A stretch of DNA of 20,703 nucleotides, taken from contig CAZDPA010000064.1 in assembly GCA_964507195.1 (NCBI GenBank), forward strand, positions 1 to 20,703, in the 5' to 3' direction. Each line of letters starts with the position of its first letter. The first letter of the stretch is position 1. Below the pieces are notes generated by a model. It did no database searches. It was not told where the DNA came from and was given only the letters and a program-made list of their open reading frames with translations. This DNA comes from Solimonas sp964507195. GTDB taxonomy: Bacteria; Pseudomonadota; Gammaproteobacteria; Nevskiales; Nevskiaceae. Shown here one piece after another: positions 1 to 7,555 of the stretch. The position numbers were made by a program, and so were the translations under genes.

Positions 1-106
1 CGAGGCGGGATGCGATGCAAGGCGCAAAGCACAGCGATAGCCGGAGCTATCGCGAGCATTTGCAACGCCGCAACGCGCCCGCATCGGCAGGCAGGCGTCG
101 CACAGG
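1..106. repeat. Palindromic MITE/REP-like repeat, cut by the left window edge
   Basis: This stretch is one long imperfect palindrome centred near 43.5. The core is a perfect 8-bp stem, GCGATAGC (34-41) against GCTATCGC (46-53), closing a CGGA loop. Beyond the core, bases 1-41 align without gaps to the reverse complement of 46-86, with many matches out to base 1. The right arm continues through GGCAGGCAGGCGTCGCACAGG-like sequence to about 106, so the matching left terminus should lie just outside the window. There is no convincing reading frame. It lies downstream of the kinase stop codon, so its RNA would fold into a strong hairpin at the 3' end of that transcript. Calling it a dispersed mobile repeat is inference, since only one copy of this exact type is visible here. 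Confidence 0.6.
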
Positions 107-143
107 TTTCAGCGATTCAGTGGACTAGGACCCGTAAACGCTG

Positions 144-1280
144 TCACAGCGACAGGGCGATCATCGCCGCACCGATCAGGATTGCGGCGGCGATCAGTTC
201 GGTGCCGTACAGGCGCGAGCGCCGATAGGCGGCGTTCAGGCGCGCCAGACTCCAGCGCGGCAATACCGTGGCATCCGCCACTGCATTGCCGCCCGTGTTG
301 TGGTGAGCGCCGGGAATATCCAACGCATCGAACAAGGCTTCGTGAAATGCAGCGGCAGTCGGATATCGATCCTGCGCCTTGAGTGCCAGGCCACGCCTCA
401 GCACCGCGGCGAATCCCGGCGGCTGCAGATCGTTGCGCATCGCCAGCGGATCGCGGCCGATGCGATCCGGCGCCGGCGGCGGCGTGGTTCCAGTGACCAT
501 GCGGTACAGCGTCGCCGCAATCCCGTAGATATCCGTCGCCGCGCCCTGCTCGCTGTTGCGCTGGTACTGCTCGACCGGCGCATACCCTTCCGACAGCATC
601 ACCGCCATACCGCTGCGGATGGTCTCGTTGGCACGCTGTCGCGCCGCACCGAAGTCGAGCAGGATCGCGCGCCCGCCCGTGGCCAGATAGATGTTCTGCG
701 GCTTGATGTCGCGATGGACGATGTGATGGCGATGCACGAAGTCCAGCCCGAGCAGGACCGGCCCGAGCAAAGTCGCTGCCGCCGTCGCTTCGACCCGCCC
801 GCCATCAAGCGTGCCGAGATAGTCGCCGAGGCTCACGCCCTCGTAGTAGTCCATCACCAGATACGCCGTGCCGTGCGCGCGGAAGAAGCTGCGCACGCGG
901 ACGACGTTCGGATGACTGAGGCGCGCCAACAGCCGCGCCGTGTGCAGAAAGTGTTCCAGACCTTCGCGGAAGGCGGCCTCATGTTCAGGTGCGTGCACGT
1001 ATACATCCGATGACACGGCCGCGCGGCCGGCGAGCGCCTTGGGCAGGTACTCCTTGACCGCGACGCGCTGCTGCAGGTGCACGTCCCAGGCCAGGTAGCT
1101 GATGCCGTAGCCTCCGGGCTGACCCAGCATGCGGCCCACGCGAAACTGCCCGCCGATCACCAGACCATGCGGCAGATACAACGGCGAACGCGGCGCTGAT
1201 TCGGAATAGCCGCAATGCGGACACACCGCCAGACCGCTCTTGTCGACAAAACAGCCGGGGCAGTGTTTCTGGTAGATCAA
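144..1280 (-). CDS. Membrane-anchored Ser/Thr protein kinase with N-terminal zinc ribbon
   Basis: This is a Hanks-type protein kinase that probably phosphorylates Ser/Thr on unknown cytoplasmic targets. Numbered from the TTG start used here (378 residues), a zinc ribbon comes first (C7-x2-C10 and C20-x2-C23). The glycine loop follows (about 52-60, GQPGGYGIS), then the ATP lysine in VAVK (K76), the catalytic loop HRDIKPQN (D191, N196), DFG (209-211) and the activation-segment end EGYAPVEQY. A single hydrophobic helix at about 361-377 ends the protein, so the kinase is tail-anchored with no room for an external sensor domain. The start is uncertain: TTG at 1280 keeps the ribbon at the N-terminus, and GTG at 1325 is the next option. 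Neither has a clear ribosome site. The gene is divergent from the DUF1338 gene and no cognate phosphatase or substrate is adjacent. Confidence 0.85.
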   Translation of the reverse strand: MIYQKHCPGCFVDKSGLAVCPHCGYSESAPRSPLYLPHGLVIGGQFRVGRMLGQPGGYGISYLAWDVHLQQRVAVKEYLPKALAGRAAVSSDVYVHAPEHEAAFREGLEHFLHTARLLARLSHPNVVRVRSFFRAHGTAYLVMDYYEGVSLGDYLGTLDGGRVEATAAATLLGPVLLGLDFVHRHHIVHRDIKPQNIYLATGGRAILLDFGAARQRANETIRSGMAVMLSEGYAPVEQYQRNSEQGAATDIYGIAATLYRMVTGTTPPPAPDRIGRDPLAMRNDLQPPGFAAVLRRGLALKAQDRYPTAAAFHEALFDALDIPGAHHNTGGNAVADATVLPRWSLARLNAAYRRSRLYGTELIAAAILIGAAMIALSL

Positions 1281-1334
1281 GGGACCAGCGGCTCGGCACG
1301 GGTTTTCCCATGCTACGCGACGCACGGGCTTGGA

Positions 1335-1340
1335 TACACT
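1335..1340 (+). promoter_or_regulatory. Possible -10 element for the DUF1338 gene
   Basis: TACACT lies 32 bases before the ATG of the DUF1338 gene and matches four of six bases of the sigma-70 -10 consensus. I see no good -35 hexamer at the usual spacing, so this is only a candidate. The 92-base gap between the divergent kinase and DUF1338 starts must hold promoters for both unless the kinase starts further upstream. Confidence 0.25.
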
Positions 1341-1372
1341 GGACCCGCCGCACCCACCGAAGGAGCGAACGC

Positions 1373-2326
1373 ATGACCGCCATGCTGACTGCCAGCGCAC
1401 TGCGCGAAGCATTCGTCGAATATGCCACCGCGCGCTTTGCCCGCAATGTACCGGACTTCGTGCGGCTGCAGGACCTTGTGCGCGAACAGGGCGGCCACTT
1501 CCGCAACGACCATGGCGCGATCCGCACCACCGATGCCGCGACCACGCAGCTGTTCCTGCGTGCCGCCCAGGTGCTCGGCCTGCGGCGCGAGCTCGACTAC
1601 CGCTTTCCGGCGAAGAAACTCGTGTCCTGCGATCTGCAGGTCATCGGGGAGGACTCGACCCAGTTCAAGATCTTCGTCTCGCAGGTCGATATCGACGCTT
1701 TTCCGGCTGACGTTGCGGCGATGATCCGTGCCGACAGCGCGGCTCAGGCCAGCGCGGTTGACCACGCGCCGCTGATTGCGCTGATCGAGCAGTTCGAAAG
1801 CCAGGGCGAATTGAGCTCGACCGACGCCGGGCAGTTCATCACGCATTTCGTCGATCGCCTGATGGCGCGCAACGGCCCGCCGCTGCAGCGCACGACCCTC
1901 GATGCCGTTGCGCGCATCTCCGGCGAGGCTGCCAGCGCAATGGCGCTAGGCCCCGACTTCAACCACGTCACGATCGACGTCCGCGCCGCCGGCTTCACCG
2001 GCATCGACGCGATGGCGCAGGCGATGCAGGCGCGCGGCTTCAAACTGCTGCCGGCAATCCAGGGTGCGCCCAATACCAAACTGCGCCAGACCGCGACGAT
2101 GGCGGCAACGATGGCCACGCCCGTGCTCGAAGCCGATGGCCGCAACGGCGTGGCGCAGACCGAAAAGCAGTTCGTCGAGATCATCGAACGCGGCCAGGCG
2201 ACGGACGCTGACGGACATCACCTGTGGCAGCAGAACGGCGAACCGCTGATCTTCCGCAACTTCCTCGCCGCCAATGCCGAGAAGATCTTCGATGCGGCTT
2301 CGACGAAGCCGGCAGAGCGCTGTTAG
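1373..2326 (+). CDS. DUF1338 family protein (2-oxoadipate dioxygenase/decarboxylase-like)
   Basis: The 317-residue product belongs to the DUF1338 family. The characterised member, HglS of Pseudomonas putida, is an Fe(II) enzyme that converts 2-oxoadipate to 2-hydroxyglutarate in D-lysine catabolism. Visible family signatures are RNDHGAIRT (H47), FNHVTIDV (H198) and FVEIIERG (E269), and I infer these three as the metal-binding residues. The C-terminal segment IFRNFLAANAEKIFDAASTK also matches the family. The protein is clearly shorter than HglS (about 460 residues), so it may be a compact subgroup with another 2-oxoacid or unknown substrate. ATG at 1373 is chosen because AGGAG (1361-1365) sits 7 bases upstream. 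An in-frame extension to 1310 would run into the divergent gene. No lysine-catabolism genes are adjacent. Confidence 0.85.
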   Translation: MTAMLTASALREAFVEYATARFARNVPDFVRLQDLVREQGGHFRNDHGAIRTTDAATTQLFLRAAQVLGLRRELDYRFPAKKLVSCDLQVIGEDSTQFKIFVSQVDIDAFPADVAAMIRADSAAQASAVDHAPLIALIEQFESQGELSSTDAGQFITHFVDRLMARNGPPLQRTTLDAVARISGEAASAMALGPDFNHVTIDVRAAGFTGIDAMAQAMQARGFKLLPAIQGAPNTKLRQTATMAATMATPVLEADGRNGVAQTEKQFVEIIERGQATDADGHHLWQQNGEPLIFRNFLAANAEKIFDAASTKPAERC

Positions 2327-2346
2327 CGGGATCGTTTTGCCCCGTT

Positions 2347-2370
2347 CGTCTCGAGCGACCGCGCGAGACG
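2347..2370. terminator. Hairpin between convergent DUF1338 and ggt genes
   Basis: CGTCTCG (2347-2353) and CGAGACG (2364-2370) form a perfect 7-bp stem with a 10-base loop. It is the only obvious structure in the 78-base gap where the plus-strand DUF1338 gene and the minus-strand gamma-glutamyltransferase gene converge. Neither strand has a clear T tract after the stem, so it would be a weak or non-canonical bidirectional terminator. Confidence 0.35.
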
Positions 2371-2404
2371 CGGTGTATCAAGAGACCTGCGCGGAAACCG
2401 CTGC

Positions 2405-4093
2405 CTACGGAGTAACGCTTTCCAGCTGCACCGCGCCCGCACCCACCCCGCGCGGATCGCTCGCGGCCTGCAGCTCGTGGGTCTTCGGACTCCAGCTGAC
2501 CACCTGCATGTTGCCCCACGTCGAATCCGACGCTTGCAGCTTCTGGCCGATCGCAGCCAATTCAGCTTGACGCGCAGCATCGGCGTAGCCCGGTTCAAGC
2601 TGGACGAGATCCGGCAGGTACTGGTGATGCATGCGCGGCAGTGCAACCGTCGCATTCGCATCGAGGCCGGCCATCCAGCCGAGGATGCCCTGCAGCACCA
2701 TCGTGATGATGCGGCTGCCGCCGGGCGTACCGATCACCAGCAGGCCGCGCGGCCCTTCGACGAAGGTCGGCGTCATCGACGACAGCGGGCGCTTGTTCGC
2801 CGCCACGGCGTTTGGCTCCGAGCCGATCAAACCATAGGCATTCGACACACCGGGCGCGGCGGAGAAGTCGTCCATCTCGTCGTTGAGCAGTACACCGGTG
2901 CCCGGCGCCATGAAGCCGGAACCGAAGCCCAGATTGATCGACAGGGTCGCAGCCACACGATTCCCGGCGGCGTCGAGCACGGAGATGTGCGTGGTGTTGT
3001 TACCTTCGGTCAGCGGTGGCGCGGGATCGAGGCTGGCGCTGCGCGTCGCCTGTTTGCGATCGATGCCGGATGCGAGCCCGAGCGCATGGCTGCGCCCGCT
3101 GAGGCGCTGCAGCGGGATCGACACATAGTCGGGATCACCGAGATAAGCCGCGCGATCGCGATAGGCGCGGCGCAGGGTCTCGATCAGCAGGTGCTGAGAC
3201 AGCGCACTGCCGTCATTGATCCAGTTCAGCGCTTCGAGCTGCTGGAACACCTGTGCCAGCGCCACACCGCCCGCGGACGGTGGCGGCGCAGTGACGATGC
3301 GGTAGTCGCGAAAACGGGTTTCCAGCGGCTCCCGCTCGATCACTGCGTAGTGATGCAGGTCTTCGGCACTCCAGATGCCCTTGTTGCGCTCGACGGCGTC
3401 GATCAGCTTCTGCGCCACCGCACCTTCGTAGAATCCGTCGCGGCCGTGCGCAGCAATCTGCTCGAGGGTCCAGGCTAGATCGGGCTGGCGCAGCAGTGTG
3501 CCTTCAGCAAGCGGTCGGCCGTTGGGCATGAACACGGCCGGGGCATCGCCGGACAGGCGCCTCTGCGAGCGCACGATCGCCTGTGCGAGCTTGCTGTCGA
3601 CTGCAAAACCGTCGCGCGCAAACGCGATCGCCGGCTTGAGCAGTTCGGCAAGCGGCTTGCTGCCGTAACGCGCGGCGATGTGATCCAGTGCCGCCGGTTC
3701 GCCGGGAATCGCCGCGGACAGCACGCCGTCGCGCGAAGCGGTATCGACCGCCCTGCCCTGCGCATCGAGATACATGTTGCGCTGGGCGCGACCGGGTGCG
3801 GCTTCACGACCATCGATGAACACTTCGAGGTCATCGACGGCGCGGTGCAGCAACCAGAAACCACCGCCGCCGAGTCCTGAGCCGGTCGGTTCGACGACGG
3901 CAATCGCCGCGCTCGCCGCAACGGCAGCATCAAACGCATTGCCGCCCCCGGCCATCACCTGCATGCAGGCCTGTGTCGCGAGCGGATGTGCAGTGGCGCA
4001 GGCATAGCCCGGCGGTGTTTCGTCAGCGTAGGCGGAACTCGCCAGCCATGCGACAGCGAACAGGCCGATCAATTTCAATCCGTGCGTCTTCAC
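2405..4093 (-). CDS. ggt: Gamma-glutamyltransferase (gamma-glutamyl hydrolase), periplasmic
   Basis: This N-terminal nucleophile hydrolase cleaves or transfers the gamma-glutamyl group of glutathione and related compounds in the periplasm. The 562-residue precursor matches the family length. A signal peptide (about 1-23, hydrophobic LIGLFAVAWLASSAYA) is followed by the large-subunit region with SGLGGGGF (72-79). The autocleavage site is in GNNTTHISVLD, which makes T367 the nucleophile of the small subunit. RPLSSMTPT (435-443) and GTPGGSRI (455-462) are the conserved oxyanion and substrate-binding segments. GTG at 4093 is chosen because it overlaps the TGA of the ferredoxin gene and gives a proper signal peptide. 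A longer in-frame reading up to 4321 would cover the ferredoxin gene in another frame. The same coaD-ferredoxin-ggt order is known in Pseudomonas aeruginosa. Confidence 0.95.
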   Translation of the reverse strand: MKTHGLKLIGLFAVAWLASSAYADETPPGYACATAHPLATQACMQVMAGGGNAFDAAVAASAAIAVVEPTGSGLGGGGFWLLHRAVDDLEVFIDGREAAPGRAQRNMYLDAQGRAVDTASRDGVLSAAIPGEPAALDHIAARYGSKPLAELLKPAIAFARDGFAVDSKLAQAIVRSQRRLSGDAPAVFMPNGRPLAEGTLLRQPDLAWTLEQIAAHGRDGFYEGAVAQKLIDAVERNKGIWSAEDLHHYAVIEREPLETRFRDYRIVTAPPPSAGGVALAQVFQQLEALNWINDGSALSQHLLIETLRRAYRDRAAYLGDPDYVSIPLQRLSGRSHALGLASGIDRKQATRSASLDPAPPLTEGNNTTHISVLDAAGNRVAATLSINLGFGSGFMAPGTGVLLNDEMDDFSAAPGVSNAYGLIGSEPNAVAANKRPLSSMTPTFVEGPRGLLVIGTPGGSRIITMVLQGILGWMAGLDANATVALPRMHHQYLPDLVQLEPGYADAARQAELAAIGQKLQASDSTWGNMQVVSWSPKTHELQAASDPRGVGAGAVQLESVTP

Positions 4094-4344
4094 TTCAGCA
4101 GACCTATCAGGCCGCGATACTTCTCCATCAGCTGCTCCTGCGTCTCGACATGCTCGGGGTCCCACGGAATGCAGTTGACCGGGCACACGGTCTGGCATTG
4201 CGGCTTGTCGAAATGGCCAACGCATTCCGTGCACAGCGCCGGATCGATCTCGTAGATCTCGATACCCTGTTCGATCGCGTTGTTCGGGCACACCGGCTCG
4301 CAGACATCGCAGTTGATGCATTCAACCGTGATCTTCAGTGCCAT
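4090..4344 (-). CDS. YfhL-type 2[4Fe-4S] ferredoxin
   Basis: This small (84-residue) electron carrier has two 4Fe-4S clusters. The first cluster motif is C9-x2-C12-x2-C15-x3-C19 with proline after the last cysteine. The second is C38-x2-C41-x8-C50-x3-C54. The eight-residue spacing between C41 and C50 and the C-terminal helix-rich tail are features of the Allochromatium vinosum (Alvin) ferredoxin group, which includes E. coli YfhL. An extra C58 is present. The gene follows coaD by 27 bases and overlaps the start of ggt (GTGA), so the three are probably co-transcribed. Its redox partner is not evident here, and the link with coaD and ggt is conserved but functionally unexplained. Confidence 0.93.
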   Translation of the reverse strand: MALKITVECINCDVCEPVCPNNAIEQGIEIYEIDPALCTECVGHFDKPQCQTVCPVNCIPWDPEHVETQEQLMEKYRGLIGLLK

Positions 4345-4371
4345 GTGCCAATCACCCGATTCGATTTTCCG

Positions 4372-4851
4372 CTACTTGGCGACCCGCGCCTTGAGCGCGG
4401 GAACGACCGCAGGCGGCACGAACTTTTCGATCGGCGCACCGAGCGTCGCCAGTTCGCGCACCAGAGACGACGACAGGTGCGCAAACTCAGGAGAGGGTGC
4501 GAGCATCACGGTATCGAGCGCCTGGTAGAGATCGCGGTTCATCACCGCCATTTGCTTCTCGTAGTCGAAATCGCCGACGGTACGCACGCCGCGCACGAGC
4601 ACGGTCGCGCCGTGCTCGCGTGCGAAATTGACGATCAGGCCGGAAAACCCGATGACCTCGACATTGGGCAAGTCCCTGACCACTTCGCGGATCAGCGCGC
4701 AGCGCTCATCAAGATTGAAACGCGGGCTCTTGGATGGATTGAGGCCCACGGCGACGATCAGGCGAGGAAACATCGCCGCGGCGCGCTTGATGATGTCGTA
4801 ATGCCCGTAGGTGATCGGGTCGAAAGTGCCGCTATAGGCCGCAGTGGTCAT
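4372..4851 (-). CDS. coaD: Phosphopantetheine adenylyltransferase
   Basis: CoaD catalyses the fourth step of coenzyme A synthesis, joining 4'-phosphopantetheine and ATP to give dephospho-CoA and pyrophosphate. The 159-residue length is standard. The nucleotidyltransferase motif is GTFDPITYGH (8-17, with T14-x-G-H17). K41, the RGVR segment (87-90) and SSSLVRE (127-133) match the ATP- and phosphate-binding positions of the family. The start at 4851 gives the usual short N-terminus ahead of AAYSGTFDP. The gene lies between rsmD and the ferredoxin gene in the common gammaproteobacterial order. Confidence 0.96.
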   Translation of the reverse strand: MTTAAYSGTFDPITYGHYDIIKRAAAMFPRLIVAVGLNPSKSPRFNLDERCALIREVVRDLPNVEVIGFSGLIVNFAREHGATVLVRGVRTVGDFDYEKQMAVMNRDLYQALDTVMLAPSPEFAHLSSSLVRELATLGAPIEKFVPPAVVPALKARVAK

Positions 4852-4862
4852 CGCTGCTCTCG

Positions 4863-4887
4863 CTGACGGATTTGCGCAGGCCGTCAG
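4863..4887. other. Small inverted repeat between rsmD and coaD
   Basis: CTGACGG (4863-4869) and CCGTCAG (4881-4887) form a perfect 7-bp stem with an 11-base loop, 12 bases before the coaD start. In the coaD transcript it would lie just upstream of the start codon. It lacks a T tract, so it could be a weak attenuating or processing structure, or chance. Confidence 0.25.
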
Positions 4888-4929
4888 TGTACCTTCTACG
4901 CCCGTCGACGACCTTTGGAGCGCTGAAGG

Positions 4930-5496
4930 CTACTTGCCGGGCTTGCGGTACTGGGCCAGCCCATAGCCGACCTGGCCTGCCTGCTTCTCGCGCAGCAGGA
5001 CATAGTGCTCGGGCAGCGGCGGCGGCTGGTTCGACGGCCATTCCAGATAGATCCGGTGGTCGGCGTGCAGCACCTTGGGCAGCTCGAGCAGAGTCTGGCT
5101 CAGCAGATTCGACGAAAACGGCGGGTCGATGAAGACCACGTCGTAGCGATGCCAGGTCTGCTGCAGAAAGAACACCGCATCGATTGCCGTGACATCGGTG
5201 TGCTGCGCCTTGAGCAGCTGCAGCGCCACCTTGATCTTCATGCACTGCCGCGAGCCCTGATCGACGAAAGTACAGTGCGCGGCGCCGCGCGACAGTGCCT
5301 CGATGCCCATCGCGCCGCTGCCGGCGAACAGATCAAGACAGCGCGCCCCTTCGATCACCGGCGCGAGCCAGTCGAACACGGTCTGCCTCACGCGATCCGG
5401 CGTCGGCCGTACACCTTCCGCCGCCTCGAACTCGATCAGACGCGAGCGCCATTGCCCGCCGATCACGCGCAGCTTTCCAGCTTCACGCGCGCGCAT
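4930..5496 (-). CDS. rsmD: 16S rRNA (guanine(966)-N2)-methyltransferase
   Basis: RsmD transfers a methyl group from S-adenosylmethionine to G966 of 16S rRNA during small-subunit assembly. The chosen product is 188 residues, near the family norm. It starts with the typical KLRVIGGQWRSR segment, has RPTPDRVRQTVFDWL (30-44), the SAM-binding loop DLFAGSGAMG (55-64) and the catalytic DPPF (124-127). ATG at 5496 is preceded by GGAG with a 10-base gap. A further upstream in-frame extension to 5613 would overlap the SRPBCC gene and adds unconserved sequence. The gene is followed by coaD after 78 bases. Confidence 0.95.
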   Translation of the reverse strand: MRAREAGKLRVIGGQWRSRLIEFEAAEGVRPTPDRVRQTVFDWLAPVIEGARCLDLFAGSGAMGIEALSRGAAHCTFVDQGSRQCMKIKVALQLLKAQHTDVTAIDAVFFLQQTWHRYDVVFIDPPFSSNLLSQTLLELPKVLHADHRIYLEWPSNQPPPLPEHYVLLREKQAGQVGYGLAQYRKPGK

Positions 5497-5597
5497 CAGC
5501 CGCACGCTCCGCGCTGCAGATGATCTGCATTCATGAGTCTGTTCCGGAATATTGGTGCACAGTCCATGTGCGAAATGTACTGCGCGCAGCGGCGGCG

Positions 5598-6068
5598 TCA
5601 ACTGGCCGGCCATTGCGCCACACCGAAACGGCGCTGCAGACGCCGATGGCGATGGCGGAAAATCTGCGTGACCATCGCGGCGACAATCTGTGCGATGAAG
5701 CGCATCCGCGGCGTGATTTCCAGCTCATCAGTCACGGTCACGCCATTCGCACGCCTGATCAGACGACGCCTGTGCACCCAGCGTGACTGCAACCATGAAG
5801 TCGAATCTTCATCGAAGCCCTGCTGCGGCCAGACGCCGGTGAGACGCAGCGCATGCCGATCGAACGGCAGGATGCCGAGCAGCATCAGCCAGCTGTGAAA
5901 CAGAACGTCTTTCGGAATGTTTTCGTGCGGCAGTGCAGCACGATCCGCGGGATGCGTCATGCGCACCAGGGGCATCAGTTCGAAGTTCACACCGGCCATC
6001 GAACTCGCGTGCTGCCACAGCGTTGCGACATCGGTGGCGAGGTGCGATTCGAAGCGCAGTGAAATCAT
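5598..6068 (-). CDS. SRPBCC-fold (START/Bet v1-like) protein
   Basis: This 156-residue protein has no signal peptide. Its N-terminus (ISLRFESHLATDVATLWQHASS) resembles the first strand and helix of the SRPBCC/polyketide-cyclase fold. Its C-terminus, with FIAQIVAAMVTQIFRHRHRRLQRRFG, resembles the long closing helix seen in ligand-binding SRPBCC proteins of this size. No catalytic residues can be named and the ligand is unknown. It starts 6 bases after the tldD stop codon, so the two genes are very likely co-transcribed. In P. aeruginosa the next genes after tldD are yjgA and pmbA, which are absent here. The assignment rests on pattern resemblance only. Confidence 0.75.
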   Translation of the reverse strand: MISLRFESHLATDVATLWQHASSMAGVNFELMPLVRMTHPADRAALPHENIPKDVLFHSWLMLLGILPFDRHALRLTGVWPQQGFDEDSTSWLQSRWVHRRRLIRRANGVTVTDELEITPRMRFIAQIVAAMVTQIFRHRHRRLQRRFGVAQWPAS

Positions 6069-6074
6069 CGAAGA

Positions 6075-7514
6075 TCAGCCGGTTCCGCCGACCGTGATGC
6101 CATCGATGCGCAGCGTCGGCTGACCCACGCCGACCGGTACGCTCTGGCCATCCTTGCCGCAGATGCCGACGCCGGCATCGAGCTTGAGATCGGTGCCGAC
6201 CATCGATACGCGGTTCAGCACTTCAGGTCCGTTGCCGATCAGCGTCGCACCCTTCACCGGTCGCGTGATGCGACCGTTCTCGATCAGATAGGCCTCGGAT
6301 GCGGAGAACACGAAGTTGCCGCTTGTGATGTCGACCTGGCCGCCGCCGAAGTTGGCGGCGTACAGGCCGTTCTGTACCGAGCTGACAATCTCCTGCGGAT
6401 CGTGCGGGCCGGGCAGCATGTAGGTGTTGGTCATGCGCGGCATCGGCAGCGCCGCATACGATTCGCGCCGGCCGTTGCCGGTCGGCGCCACACCGGTGAG
6501 GCGCGCGTTGAGCTTGTCCTGCAGATAGCCGCGCAGGATGCCGTTTTCGATCAGCGTCGTGCAGTGCGATGGCGTGCCTTCATCATCGACGGTCAGCGAG
6601 CCGCGCCGACCGGCGAGCGTGCCGTCGTCGACGATCGTGCAGAGCGTGGATGCCACCTGCTGACCCACGCGACCGGAGAACGCCGAGGTGCCGCGCCGGT
6701 TGAAGTCGCCTTCCAGGCCGTGACCGATCGCCTCGTGCAGCAGCACGCCCGGCCAACCCGGGCCGAGCACGACCGTGAAATTGCCGGCGGGCGCGGCAAC
6801 GGCGTCGAGCTGCACCAGCGCCATGCGCACGGCCTCCTGCGCCAACTTCTCCGGGGTATCGCCGGCAAGAAAATCCATGTAGATGCCACGCCCACCCTTG
6901 CCGGAATGACCCTGCTCACGCCGGCCTTTCTGTTCGACGATGACGCTGACGTCCATGCGCACCAGCGGCCGCATGTCGGCGCTGTAGGTACCGTCGGTGG
7001 CGGCGACCATCACGGTTTCGGCATTCGCGGCGAGCGAGACCATGACCTGGATCACGCGCGGATCGACGGCGCGCGCGGCGCGGTCGGCGCGGTGCATCAG
7101 ATCGAGCTTGGCCGGTGCTTCAAGTGACTTCAGCGGATTCTGCGCCGGATACAGTGGCGCCACCGTGCGCGTGACTTGCGACTGCAGGCGACCCTGCTGG
7201 CCCTGGCGCACGATTGCGCCCGCCGCCTGCGCGGCATCGAACAGCGCAGGCAGTTCGATCGCGTCGGAGTACGCGAGGCCCTGCTTCTCGCCCGCGCAGG
7301 CGCGCACGCCGACGCCCTGCTCGGCATGGTGAGAACCGGATTTGACCAGACCATCCTCCAGCGACCAGCTCTCGGTCAGCACCTGCTGGAAATACAGATC
7401 CGCGGCATCGACCCCCGGCTTCATCAGCTGGTCAAGCACGTTCTGGACCGCGGCATCATCCAGACCGGTCGGAGCAAGCAGGGTTTGACGGGCCAGCGCG
7501 AGGGATTCAGTCAT
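6075..7514 (-). CDS. tldD: Metalloprotease TldD
   Basis: TldD is the zinc metalloprotease subunit that pairs with TldE (PmbA). In E. coli the pair processes microcin B17 and degrades unfolded peptides, including the CcdA antitoxin. The 479-residue length is normal. The zinc motif HEAIGH (260-265) is in the expected GVLLHEAIGHGLEGDF context. The C-terminal signature GICGKDGQSVPVGVGQPT includes C452 and matches the metal-proximal region of the family. ATG at 7514 has only a weak upstream GAG. The gene follows the nitrilase gene across a 143-bp palindromic repeat, which could lower read-through. Its partner tldE/pmbA is not in the window. Confidence 0.96.
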   Translation of the reverse strand: MTESLALARQTLLAPTGLDDAAVQNVLDQLMKPGVDAADLYFQQVLTESWSLEDGLVKSGSHHAEQGVGVRACAGEKQGLAYSDAIELPALFDAAQAAGAIVRQGQQGRLQSQVTRTVAPLYPAQNPLKSLEAPAKLDLMHRADRAARAVDPRVIQVMVSLAANAETVMVAATDGTYSADMRPLVRMDVSVIVEQKGRREQGHSGKGGRGIYMDFLAGDTPEKLAQEAVRMALVQLDAVAAPAGNFTVVLGPGWPGVLLHEAIGHGLEGDFNRRGTSAFSGRVGQQVASTLCTIVDDGTLAGRRGSLTVDDEGTPSHCTTLIENGILRGYLQDKLNARLTGVAPTGNGRRESYAALPMPRMTNTYMLPGPHDPQEIVSSVQNGLYAANFGGGQVDITSGNFVFSASEAYLIENGRITRPVKGATLIGNGPEVLNRVSMVGTDLKLDAGVGICGKDGQSVPVGVGQPTLRIDGITVGGTG

Positions 7515-7555
7515 GAACTCAAGATCGTGGGTGTTTGGGAAAATTCAAGGAACTG

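Noticed and set aside
2477..3478. A 333-codon plus-strand open frame opposite ggt
   Set aside because: It is antisense to a fully conserved gamma-glutamyltransferase and shows only low-complexity Arg/His/Gln-rich sequence.
4094..4321. N-terminal extension of ggt through the ferredoxin gene
   Set aside because: The extension has no similarity to the transferase family and reads the conserved ferredoxin in another frame. The GTG at 4093 yields a proper signal peptide and an overlap start.
5497..5597. Possible regulatory palindrome GCAGAT-G-ATCTGC (5516-5528) and a GCACA/TGTGC repeat upstream of rsmD
   Set aside because: Both are short, no convincing promoter surrounds them, and repeats of this length are expected by chance in this much sequence.
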